Shown in pieces: positions 1 through 6,771 of a stretch of 64,000 nucleotides of DNA (positions are counted from its first letter, which is position 1; every line of letters starts with the position of its first letter). This DNA is from an uncultured Lysobacteraceae bacterium. Its GTDB lineage: Bacteria > Pseudomonadota > Gammaproteobacteria > Xanthomonadales > Xanthomonadaceae. The notes below the pieces were generated by a model, which was not told the origin of the DNA, ran no database searches, and saw nothing but the letters and a program-made list of their open reading frames with translations. A program made the position numbers and the translations under genes. Location: NCBI GenBank assembly GCA_937897645.1, contig CALCNV010000089.1, positions 20,821-84,820 on the forward strand, written 5' to 3'.

Positions 1-137
1 TCGAGCCGCGCAGCGTGCGCGTGCTGTGGCGCGCGCTCAACCAGGGTGGAGTGAAGCGCGGCGACGGATCGCAGAAGACCCTCGACACCATCGCCACGCA
101 TACCCTGGCGCAACTGCCGGCCGCCAGCAGCAAATGA
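1..137 (+). CDS. C-terminal end of an unidentified protein (partial)
   Basis: An open frame enters from the left edge and stops at TGA 135-137, giving about 44 C-terminal residues that end in LPAASSK. Nearly every codon ends in G or C, as in the other genes here, so I take it as real coding sequence. The tail contains WRALNQGGVKRGDGSQKTLD, which I cannot assign to a family. The start and most of the protein lie outside the window. Confidence 0.5.
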   Translation, partial: EPRSVRVLWRALNQGGVKRGDGSQKTLDTIATHTLAQLPAASSK

Positions 138-226
138 TCGATGGGATGCGGAGCGCCACGAGCGCGCCGCATCCAGCGAACAGGCATTGATCGCCAGTCG
201 TCCCGCCCACGGTGGAATCCATTGCC

Positions 227-646
227 ATGCAGAAGACGAATCCCGCGCTGTGCATCACCGGCCTGGTCGCCGCCATGTGCCTGGCCGCCTGCGCGCCGGC
301 GCAGGCACCTGCACCTGAGGCCACGACACCTGCCCCCGCAGCCGCAGATACGGCCCCACCGGCAACCAGCCCTGCACCCGCGCCCGTCGAACCTGCAGCA
401 GCACCGACCACGACGACCGTCGTGGGTGCCGACTTTCCCCTTGCGCGCGATGCCTGCCTGGCCGCAGTGTCGAAGCAGGCCAACGTTGCGCAGGAAAAAC
501 TGGTCGCCACCGAAGTGCTATGGGCCCAAGCCGGCGTAGGCGTCACCGTGCAGGTACCCGATGCAGACGCGCCGTGGTCATGCCTGTCCGATGAAAAAGG
601 CAACGTGCAGGGCGCGGCGTATACGGGTTCGGAAGGAAAACTCTGA
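227..646 (+). CDS. small Ala/Pro-rich lipoprotein, function unknown
   Basis: The protein has 139 aa and begins with a lipoprotein signal: MQK, a hydrophobic stretch, then a lipobox LAAC near residue 22. A long Ala/Pro/Thr-rich linker follows (about residues 25-65), as in envelope lipoproteins tethered at a distance from the membrane. A small C-terminal domain carries two cysteines (ARDACLAAV and APWSCLSDE) that could form a disulphide. I chose ATG 227 over an in-frame GTG at 212 because it places the signal peptide at the N-terminus. I do not recognise the C-terminal domain. Lipidation is inferred from the lipobox. It is convergent with the downstream serine hydrolase. Confidence 0.7.
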   Translation: MQKTNPALCITGLVAAMCLAACAPAQAPAPEATTPAPAAADTAPPATSPAPAPVEPAAAPTTTTVVGADFPLARDACLAAVSKQANVAQEKLVATEVLWAQAGVGVTVQVPDADAPWSCLSDEKGNVQGAAYTGSEGKL

Positions 647-660
647 CCGCTCGCTTGAAC

Positions 661-1854
661 TTACTCGGCCGCTTGCTGTTTCAGCGTCGCGGCATGTTTC
701 CACAGGTCATCCAGCAAGGCGTTGTACACCGCGGCCTCCTTGCCCGATAGCGAGGTATTGACCATCAGGATGACGGCCATGTCCTTGTCCAGGGTCGACA
801 GCATCTCGGTGCTGATGCCCGGGTCCGAGCCGCCGTGGCCGATGTAGGTGACATCGAACTTGGTGGACCAGAAGATGCCCGAGTTCTTTTCGTTCAGCAG
901 CACGTTGTCGGGCTTGTGCGCTTCGGTGTACTGGAACCGGAGCATCTCTTCGGTCGAGGACGCGCCGAGTATCCGCGCTCCCTCGTACTGTCCTCCGTCC
1001 AGCAGCGCGATGAAGAACCGCGACAGGTCGGCCACCGACGTGCGCACGCCGCCATCGGGATAGGTGGTGATGCCATACCGCTGGATCGGAATGCTGAAAC
1101 CCTCCTGGCCCACGTACAGGGTGGAGTGCGCGCCCGGCGCGATTTCCGACAGCAGCCAGCCGCTGCGATCCATGCCCAATGGCTTGAAGATGCGCTGGCG
1201 CGTGTAGATGTTCAGGGGCTCGCCGACGGCGCGTTCCACGATATAGCCCGCAAGGCCCGCCGCGATGTTGGAGTACTCGCGGTGCGTGCCGGGCTTGAAT
1301 GGCAGGAAGTTGTCCTTCGCATAGTCCTTGCCGCCCGTGGCGAGATAACCCTGCAGGAATTCGCCCAGCGGCTCCGGTGCATCACCGCCCCAGTGGTAGC
1401 TGCGCTGGTAGACCTCCCAGCGATCGGTGATGCCGGACGTGTGCGTGGCCAGGTGGCGCAGGGTGATGCGCGCATCGGGGAACGCAGGATTGACCACCTT
1501 GAAGGGCAGGTAGGCATTGATGTCCTCGTCCAGCGACAGCTTGCCGTCCTCGACCGCCTGCATCAGTGCGGCACCGGTGAAGGTCTTGCTGATGGAGCCG
1601 ATGTTCATGACCGTATCCGGCGTGAAGCGCACCGCGTCCTGCTTGTCGGCGAATCCGTAGCCGCGGCTCCACACCAGTTTCCTGTCGAGGATGATCGCCG
1701 CGCCCACGCCCACCAGCCCGGCTTCCTGCATGCGCCCTCCGATAATGCGGTCGATGGCTTGCGCATCCACCGGCGTCGTCGTTGGGGCGGCGACGGCCTG
1801 CAGGGATACCAGCATGCCGCCGAGCAGGGCGGCCATCGTCGAGGATTGCTTCAT
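661..1854 (-). CDS. serine hydrolase, class C beta-lactamase / PBP-like family
   Basis: This exported protein of about 397 aa has the serine beta-lactamase / penicillin-binding-protein-like fold. A signal peptide beginning MKQSS and ending near AVAA is followed by the catalytic motifs in order: SxxK as GSISK (near residue 87), YxN as YSN within EYSNIAAG, and HxG as HGG in YIGHGGSDPG, in place of KTG. Proteins of this type include esterases, D-aminopeptidases and peptidases as well as true AmpC enzymes, so substrate and beta-lactam activity cannot be read from the motifs. Start choice is uncertain: ATG codons lie at 1860 and 1854 in the same frame, and a longer form from 1881 would bury the signal peptide. 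No ampR-like regulator is adjacent. Confidence 0.85.
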   Translation of the reverse strand: MKQSSTMAALLGGMLVSLQAVAAPTTTPVDAQAIDRIIGGRMQEAGLVGVGAAIILDRKLVWSRGYGFADKQDAVRFTPDTVMNIGSISKTFTGAALMQAVEDGKLSLDEDINAYLPFKVVNPAFPDARITLRHLATHTSGITDRWEVYQRSYHWGGDAPEPLGEFLQGYLATGGKDYAKDNFLPFKPGTHREYSNIAAGLAGYIVERAVGEPLNIYTRQRIFKPLGMDRSGWLLSEIAPGAHSTLYVGQEGFSIPIQRYGITTYPDGGVRTSVADLSRFFIALLDGGQYEGARILGASSTEEMLRFQYTEAHKPDNVLLNEKNSGIFWSTKFDVTYIGHGGSDPGISTEMLSTLDKDMAVILMVNTSLSGKEAAVYNALLDDLWKHAATLKQQAAE

Positions 1855-2067
1855 GTGCATGGCTCGCAAGAGTGGGAACACAAGGATGCCGCGTGGATCG
1901 ACGGCCGACTATCGTAATGCGACGAATCCCCCTGATGTGGCGATGGATTGCAAGACAGGGGTGATGAGTCGCGAGGATACCCGGCTCAATGCTGGAACGT
2001 CGTCCAGCGCACACGTTCATCGGCAATGGGTATGCTGGCCATCCCCACGCTGTTGCTGCCGACCACC

Positions 2068-2628
2068 ATGTCCCGATTCGCACTGATTCCGTTCGCGGCC
2101 GTGCTTGCAGCCGCGCTGCTTGCCAGTTGCGCCAGCACGCCACCCAAGTCGTCACCGATGTTCATCGACGAATCCTTCGACGCGGACAGCATCTATTCGC
2201 GCGCTTTCGAGGTGACGCCGGCAGTGGCTTGCGAAGCCGCGCGCCGCGCCCTGCTCGGCCAGGGCTACGTGGTCACCCGCGCCAGCGGTGAAACGGTGGA
2301 AGCCACCAAGAATTTCCAGCCCGAAGCCGAGAGCCACGTGCAGCTGGATATCCGCGTGTCCTGCGTGGTGCATGGCACCGACCAGGCGCTGGTGTTCGTC
2401 AGCGCGGTGCAGGAACGCTATGGATTGAAGAAGAGCCCGACCTCGGCCAGCGTGGGCGTAGGCGCGCTGGGTTCCTTGTCGCTGCCCATCGGCAGCAGCG
2501 ACGACTCACTGGTGCGCGTGGCCAGCAACACCGTGCGCGACGCGGAGTTCTACAAGCGGTTTTTTGAGCGGGTGAAGTTCTATGTGCCGGTGGAGGCATC
2601 GGCGCCAGCGCCAGCGCAGTCTATTTAG
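2068..2628 (+). CDS. DUF2242-like lipoprotein
   Basis: The protein has 186 aa, starting MSRFALIP with a lipobox LASC near residue 20, so it is probably a lipoprotein. The mature part resembles the DUF2242 family as I recall it: ACEAARRALLGQGY early, a predicted alternating strand/helix body, and a C-terminal ...EFYKRFFERVKFYVP segment. Function is unknown. The open frame extends upstream to 1948, but only ATG 2068 gives a proper signal sequence. Its 3' end abuts GTTAGGC (near 2631), the left boundary of the integron cassette remnant, so downstream sequence seems to have been inserted just behind this gene. Family assignment is from memory. Confidence 0.65.
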   Translation: MSRFALIPFAAVLAAALLASCASTPPKSSPMFIDESFDADSIYSRAFEVTPAVACEAARRALLGQGYVVTRASGETVEATKNFQPEAESHVQLDIRVSCVVHGTDQALVFVSAVQERYGLKKSPTSASVGVGALGSLSLPIGSSDDSLVRVASNTVRDAEFYKRFFERVKFYVPVEASAPAPAQSI

Positions 2629-2640
2629 GAGTTAGGCCTG

Positions 2641-2994
2641 ATGATCAAATACCTCGCACTTATGGTTTTGGCCTTATTGATCTGCGGCTGCGCGAGCTGG
2701 CAGGAACAGTCAGGCATGTGTTTCCCTGACAAAGCACCGCCCGTCACTCGCAGTGCTGGCGATGTGAAATCACTAGATTACGTGAAACGCCATGTGGGCT
2801 CTTCGTGCAGGCAGCCTGGAGTCGAGTGCCACTTGGTGTTGCAGCATGCCGCTAGTGGTGAGATTCAGGTAACTGCATCCAGGGCAGTAGTTCTAAGTGA
2901 CAATCCACCCACATGCCAACATCTCGACGGCGGATTTGAGACGTATATATTCTCGCCGCAAGGCAAGTATATCCGGGTCGTTCTCGGGCTTTAG
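2641..2994 (+). CDS. integron-cassette gene: small cysteine-containing lipoprotein
   Basis: The product has 117 aa with a lipobox ICGC near residues 14-17, giving a small predicted lipoprotein. The mature part holds several cysteines (MCFPDK, SSCRQPGVECH, TCQHLD) and ends ...YIRVVLGL. I recognise no family. Base composition is visibly lower in G+C than the flanking genes. The gene fits a cassette layout: GTTAGGC occurs about ten bases before ATG 2641, and the stop codon at 2992-2994 is followed at once by the R'' box of an attC site. Cassette genes are often lineage-restricted and of unknown role, and this one fits that pattern. Confidence 0.7.
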   Translation: MIKYLALMVLALLICGCASWQEQSGMCFPDKAPPVTRSAGDVKSLDYVKRHVGSSCRQPGVECHLVLQHAASGEIQVTASRAVVLSDNPPTCQHLDGGFETYIFSPQGKYIRVVLGL

Positions 2995-3111
2995 GCCTAA
3001 CAGTCTTTATTCAAGCCGGACCCGGATTAGGTTCGCTAACTTCGGTTGGTTCTGGGTACTATCGACTTCGGTGCCTATCCAGTGCAGGTCGGCTTAACTC
3101 AGGCGTTAGAT
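2995..3111 (+). other. integron attC recombination site (complete)
   Basis: R'' is GCCTAAC at 2995-3001, L'' is TTCAAGCCGGAC at about 3010-3021, L' is GTCGGCTTAACT at about 3088-3099, and R' is GTTAGAT at 3105-3111. The outer halves are imperfect inverted repeats, as in attC elements of xanthomonad and Vibrio chromosomal integrons. The centre is long and only weakly self-complementary. The site lies exactly between two small low-GC genes. The R' box contains the first base pairs of the next start codon. No intI gene is present in this window. Confidence 0.8.
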
Positions 3112-3382
3112 GCTTAAGATACTTCGCCAGCTGGAATCAAAAATCCCAAGCAAAACTCCTGTACCAGTCGTAGTCGGCGTTGGAGTATGGCTCATTGGGC
3201 TTGCCCTGATGATGCTCGCTGCCTTTTGCTCTTTCATGCATTGGCGGTTCGCGTTCTACATCCTGTTCGTCATGCTTGCCATCTGCGGCTTCCTCTTCAT
3301 GGCGACCGTTATCCAAACGGCATTCCAATCATTCGCCGGCACCATCAGACATTGGCGCGACGACGATGGCGCTTCCGACTGA
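3110..3382 (+). CDS. integron-cassette gene: two-TM membrane protein
   Basis: The protein has 90 aa. An N-terminal amphipathic segment MLKILRQLESK leads into two predicted transmembrane helices (about residues 18-40 and 45-68), followed by a polar, acidic C-terminus HWRDDDGASD. It is probably a small inner-membrane protein, with no recognisable family. ATG 3110 overlaps the R' box of the attC site, a common arrangement for cassette genes at a recombination boundary. Ten bases after its stop lies the left half of a second attC. G+C is lower than in the chromosomal neighbours. No role can be inferred. Confidence 0.65.
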   Translation: MLKILRQLESKIPSKTPVPVVVGVGVWLIGLALMMLAAFCSFMHWRFAFYILFVMLAICGFLFMATVIQTAFQSFAGTIRHWRDDDGASD

Positions 3383-3391
3383 TCTGGCAGC

Positions 3392-3428
3392 ATCTAACCA
3401 TTCATTCAAGCCGGAGCCGCATCAGGCC
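3392..3428 (+). other. truncated attC site (left half only)
   Basis: ATCTAAC (3392-3398) followed by TTCATTCAAGCCGGAGC (3401-3417) matches the R''-L'' half of the neighbouring attC. The expected L'-R' half (GGCTTAACTC...GCGTTAGA) is absent. A palindromic repeat begins at 3431 instead, so this attC appears to have been interrupted or deleted, closing off the cassette array. Confidence 0.65.
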
Positions 3429-3430
3429 AC

Positions 3431-3496
3431 ATAGGGTGGGCTCAAGCCCACCGCATGAATGCTTCGGCGCGTTCGGTGGGCTTGAGCCCACCCTAT
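3431..3496. repeat. REP-like palindromic pair (GGTGGGCT..AGCCCACC type)
   Basis: ATAGGGTGGGCTCAAGCC at the left and its inverted partner ending CCCACCCTAT at the right enclose a 22-nt centre. Each arm is itself palindromic. Related copies lie at 42702-42785, 46400-46475 and 46809-46829. The element sits between the broken attC and the 3' end of the DUF1456 gene and could fold into a strong RNA hairpin. Confidence 0.85.
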
Positions 3497-3510
3497 AGTT
3501 TCCAAGGGTT

Positions 3511-3984
3511 TCAGCGATCGGCGCGATAACGCAACGTCAATCCCTTCAGGAAATTGCGCAGGATCTGGTCGCCGCACAGGCGGAAATGCTTGTGGTCGGC
3601 TTGGCGGAACAGGGCGGTGAGTTCCGGCTTGGACAGCGGGAAGCCGGCGGACTGGAAGATCTCGTGCATGTCCACGTCCTTGAGCTGGAACGCTACCCGC
3701 AGTTTCTTCAGGATCACGTTGTTGGTGACGTGTGTTTCCACCGGCCGCGGCGGCAGGCTCTCGTCGCGGCCGCGGTAATACACCACCAGCCCATCCAGGA
3801 AATGCGCGAGCACGCGGTTGCTGCACTCGACGAAACCGTCCTCGCCTTCCTTGGTCAGCAGCGCCTGCACGTCGGCTTTCTGGATCGGGAACTGCGGGTC
3901 GGCCAGCTGGATGATATCCACGACCTTGCTGTCGCCCAGGTCCAGCATGTAGCGGATGCTGCGCATGACGTCGTTGTTGATCAT
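3511..3984 (-). CDS. DUF1456 family protein (YehS-like)
   Basis: The product has 157 aa and contains two copies of a helical DUF1456 unit. The first is NDVMRSIRYMLDLGDSKVVD...LAHFLDGLVVYYRG and the second is TNNVILKKLRVAFQLKDVDM...ILRNFLKGLTLRYR. Length and architecture match E. coli YehS, about 156 aa. It is predicted to be a soluble cytoplasmic protein of unknown biochemical function. ATG 3984 sets the start. It is a single-gene unit, with the integron remnant downstream and a divergently transcribed lipoprotein gene upstream. Recognition rests on the doubled motif and the length, and I am fairly confident. Confidence 0.85.
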   Translation of the reverse strand: MINNDVMRSIRYMLDLGDSKVVDIIQLADPQFPIQKADVQALLTKEGEDGFVECSNRVLAHFLDGLVVYYRGRDESLPPRPVETHVTNNVILKKLRVAFQLKDVDMHEIFQSAGFPLSKPELTALFRQADHKHFRLCGDQILRNFLKGLTLRYRADR

Positions 3985-4170
3985 GGTGTTCCAAGTAGGG
4001 CATCGGGTCGCAGGTTGCGTAGTTTAGCCCCATGCGTTCCGTGGCGCGTTGACAGCGCGTGCTTCGTCAAACTTGAGCGCCAGCATCGCCATGGCTAGCA
4101 TGCAGCCAGTACGCCCGGCCGGGCGTCCACCAAGGCGAAGGCAATGCTTCCTTTCGGCACACGGATTGAC

Positions 4171-4596
4171 ATGGCGCGTACGCTGCGCAAGCACGGCGTC
4201 TTGCTGCTGGTGGCGGCCATGATCGTGAGCGCCTGTTCGCCGGCCGCCGATCAAACCGCTAGCTCCGCGACCACGAGCGCCGCGCCGCCAGCAGAGAAGA
4301 AACCGAAACCCACCCAGGTCGCGATGCAGGCGCGCTTCCAGCAATGCCGCCAGAAGCTTGAGGCGGCGATCCCAAGTGGACTGGTCACCAATGCATCCGT
4401 GGACAACGGCCGGCCCAAGCTCTGGGTGGGTCCGGCGTGGCGTACTGCGACGCCCGCCGTGCAGGAAGCGCTAGCGCGTGACGCTGCGTGCTTCTTCCTG
4501 TCCGGCGACGACTCCAGCACGATCAAGTTCTCGATCTACAACGCCAACGGCAGGGAAGTGGCGGTGTGGAACCTGACTTACCTGGTCATGGCCTAG
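4171..4596 (+). CDS. small lipoprotein, function unknown
   Basis: The protein has 141 aa. MARTLRKHG begins a basic n-region and a hydrophobic stretch ending in the lipobox VSAC near residue 22. A short Ser/Thr/Ala linker and a Lys/Pro segment (EKKPKPTQ) precede a compact domain of about 90 residues with two cysteines (RFQQCRQKL, ARDAACFFLSG). The domain ends in beta-strand-like sequence FSIYNANGREVAVWNLTY. I chose ATG 4171 rather than 4144 because it starts directly at the signal peptide. I do not recognise the family. It converges with the small gene at 4610-4777. Confidence 0.65.
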   Translation: MARTLRKHGVLLLVAAMIVSACSPAADQTASSATTSAAPPAEKKPKPTQVAMQARFQQCRQKLEAAIPSGLVTNASVDNGRPKLWVGPAWRTATPAVQEALARDAACFFLSGDDSSTIKFSIYNANGREVAVWNLTYLVMA

Positions 4597-4609
4597 CGCG
4601 ATTCACGCT

Positions 4610-4777
4610 TCAGCGCGGATGAGCGTCCGGATCGACGCCCGGATCACGCACCGGTGGAAACACGGGATCGGTTGGTTGGTTGGGCGGCACGTCGCGGACC
4701 GGGCTGGGGACTTCTCCCGGGCGAGGTTCGGGTGCGCGCAGTGGATCGTTGCCGGGGTCGGGATACTGTTGGCTCAT
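4610..4777 (-). CDS. small proline/aspartate-rich protein (55 aa)
   Basis: This short frame begins ATG 4777 and ends TGA 4610-4612. It is preceded by a good ribosome-binding site (AGGAGA, six bases before ATG). The 55-residue product is rich in Pro, Asp and Arg: MSQQYPDPGNDPLRAPEPR at the start, PVRDVPPNQPTDPV in the middle and DPGVDPDAHPR at the end. Third codon positions are mostly G or C. It has no signal peptide or membrane segment and is probably intrinsically disordered. No function can be proposed. The ribosome-binding site and codon bias are the evidence that it is real. Confidence 0.6.
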   Translation of the reverse strand: MSQQYPDPGNDPLRAPEPRPGEVPSPVRDVPPNQPTDPVFPPVRDPGVDPDAHPR

Positions 4778-4941
4778 GTGGCTCTCCTGGAATGCGTGGA
4801 ATCACGCAATGCGTGGGAGGCAACATGCAGGTGGTCGCGATGGATGCGCGTGAAGGAGATGGAAGCGCCGCGTGAATCAAACCCGCGACGATTCCCTCAC
4901 AGTGCCTGCCTGCAACAGCGCCGGCGTCAACCGAAGCAATT

Positions 4942-5871
4942 TCATCCCTTGGGCGTCACTGCCTCCACGGCCCCATTGCGCAAGGTACGGTTGAACAGGG
5001 CGATGGTCTGCTTCCACGCCTCCGCGGCCGCCGCCTGGTCGTAACGTGGCGTGGTGTCGTTGTTGAAGCCGTGCTGGGTGCCCGGCGGTTGCAGCAAGGT
5101 GTAGCGCACGCCGGCCGCCTTCAATGCCTGTTCGTACGCGGGCCATCCGGCGTTGACGCGCTCGTCGTCGCCGGCCAGCACCACCAGCAGTTCAGCCTTG
5201 ATGTTGGGCACGTCCTCGGTCGCCGGCGCGCCGCCGTAGAACGGAGCCGCGGCGATGACCTGCGGCATGCGCGTCGCGAGGAAATTGGTCATGGCGCCGC
5301 CGTAGCAGAAGCCGACCACGCCCAGTTTGCCGTTGCCGCCTTCTAACGCGAGCAAGTAATTGGCCGCGGCGATGAAATCCTCGCGGCTCTTGGGTTGCTC
5401 GAGTTTCGCGAATAGCGCGCGCGCGGCATCTTCGTCGCCGGGATAGCCGCCCAGCGGGAACAATGCATCAGGTGCAAACGCGATGAAGCCTTCCAGCGCA
5501 AGGCGCCGGGTGATGTCCTCGATATGTGGATTGAGGCCGCGGTTCTCATGCACTACCAGCACCACCGGCAACGGTCCCTTGGCGTCGGCCGGTTTCACCA
5601 GGTAGCCGCGCGCGGTGCCATGGCCTTGTGGCGAGGGGAACTCCACAAACTTTGCCGACAGTCGCGCGTCATCCGGCGCCACCTGTTGCGCGGCCGCGAA
5701 TTGCGGCGTCAGCGCGGCCAGCAGACCCGCGGCACCGGCGCTGCCTACGGCGAAACGCGCCGCGCCCTGCAGGAAACCACGGCGGTCTATGTCGCCATGC
5801 ACGTACTGGTCGAACAGGCGCATCACGGCAGGGTCGAAGTCGTTGGCGGTGGAGCGGGGCGGGTGGCTCAT
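4942..5871 (-). CDS. dienelactone hydrolase family protein, Tat-exported
   Basis: This 309-aa alpha/beta hydrolase belongs to the dienelactone hydrolase family. A twin-arginine signal (DRRGFLQG, Arg30-Arg31) and hydrophobic stretch to about residue 62 indicate Tat export to the periplasm. The catalytic triad is visible: Cys189 in GFCYGG, Asp235/236 in AGDDERVN and His267 in TQHGFNND. The family's VHENRG motif is at 108-113. Classical family members open dienelactones, but most homologues have other, often unknown, ester or lactone substrates, so only the fold and catalytic type are supported. It is a single-gene unit. ATG 5871 is the only start that retains the Tat signal. Confidence 0.88.
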   Translation of the reverse strand: MSHPPRSTANDFDPAVMRLFDQYVHGDIDRRGFLQGAARFAVGSAGAAGLLAALTPQFAAAQQVAPDDARLSAKFVEFPSPQGHGTARGYLVKPADAKGPLPVVLVVHENRGLNPHIEDITRRLALEGFIAFAPDALFPLGGYPGDEDAARALFAKLEQPKSREDFIAAANYLLALEGGNGKLGVVGFCYGGAMTNFLATRMPQVIAAAPFYGGAPATEDVPNIKAELLVVLAGDDERVNAGWPAYEQALKAAGVRYTLLQPPGTQHGFNNDTTPRYDQAAAAEAWKQTIALFNRTLRNGAVEAVTPKG

Positions 5872-6066
5872 GGCGGTCTCCGGGCATGGTCGGGAAAGGA
5901 ATGAACAGTACCGGTCCGCAGCTTACGCACGATCATGCAAAGACGGCGCGAATTCCCATGCTGCCCTGAAGGAGCGCGCGTCAGCACCTTGCAGCCCACT
6001 GGCGATTCCCTGCCCGGGCATGGAGAATGTGGTGGGGATTATTCAACAGCCAAGGGGAGTGGACTC

Positions 6067-6684
6067 ATGAAGCAAGTGTTTGCATGCGGGATCGTGCTGG
6101 TGGCCGGTCTGTGGGGTGGCGCACGGGCACAGGACGCCGCCGTCGTCGCGCCTGCCAGCGCCACGGGCACGCTCAAAATGGAAGTCAAGGCGTTCACCAG
6201 CGAAAAGGAACTGCCCAAGAAGGTGGACAAGCAATTGCGGAGTGGTGGACTGGAGTGGGGCATCCGCGACAACCAGATCGTCTTCACCATGGTCAACAAG
6301 CAGTTCATTGATTTCCCGATCAACCACATGACCCGCTACGGCCAGAGCGAGTCACTGGAGTTGCCTGCTGGCGATTACAAGGTAACCGGCATCGGCATGG
6401 AGATGACGCCGGGTTTCAATGTGCAGAAAATCCTGGACCGCGGCGCCTTCGTCAACCAGGACGTGCTCACTTTCCGCATCGAGCCCGGCAAGACGACGAC
6501 GCTCAGCATCAATCCAGTGATCAAGAAGGACAACGCCTTCGTCGTGGATTTCTGGATGCCAACCCTGCTGGCCAGCATCAACGACGGTGCGGTCTCGAGC
6601 GAGGAGAAGGCCCTGAATGCACGTGGTGATACCTCCGTCGCATGGCCCAACTACACGGGGCCGTTGAAGTTCGTGGCGAAGTAA
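6067..6684 (+). CDS. secreted protein of unknown function
   Basis: The product has 205 aa with a signal peptide starting MKQVFACGIVLVAGLW and a likely cleavage site GARA-QD near residue 21. The mature part appears beta-rich: GTLKMEVKAFTSEKELPKK, YGQSESLELPAGDYKVTGIG, FRIEPGKTTTLSINPV. The ELPAGDYKV and EPGKTTTL phrases resemble beta-sandwich surface domains, but I cannot name a family. ATG 6067 has a good ribosome-binding site (AGGGGAG). The open frame extends upstream to 5935 only because no stop intervenes. Its neighbours give no functional hint. Confidence 0.7.
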   Translation: MKQVFACGIVLVAGLWGGARAQDAAVVAPASATGTLKMEVKAFTSEKELPKKVDKQLRSGGLEWGIRDNQIVFTMVNKQFIDFPINHMTRYGQSESLELPAGDYKVTGIGMEMTPGFNVQKILDRGAFVNQDVLTFRIEPGKTTTLSINPVIKKDNAFVVDFWMPTLLASINDGAVSSEEKALNARGDTSVAWPNYTGPLKFVAK

Positions 6685-6771
6685 GGCGGCGACAGCGCGG
6701 GTCGGGACGCGGTTCCCGACCCGCGCACCAATGCCTTACAGGGTGGCCTGCAACGTCCTGTCGCGCCGGCC

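Noticed and set aside
835..1917. Long plus-strand open frame opposite the serine hydrolase
   Set aside because: It is antisense to a gene with intact catalytic motifs. Long antisense frames are expected in such G+C-rich sequence, and the translation has no recognisable family.
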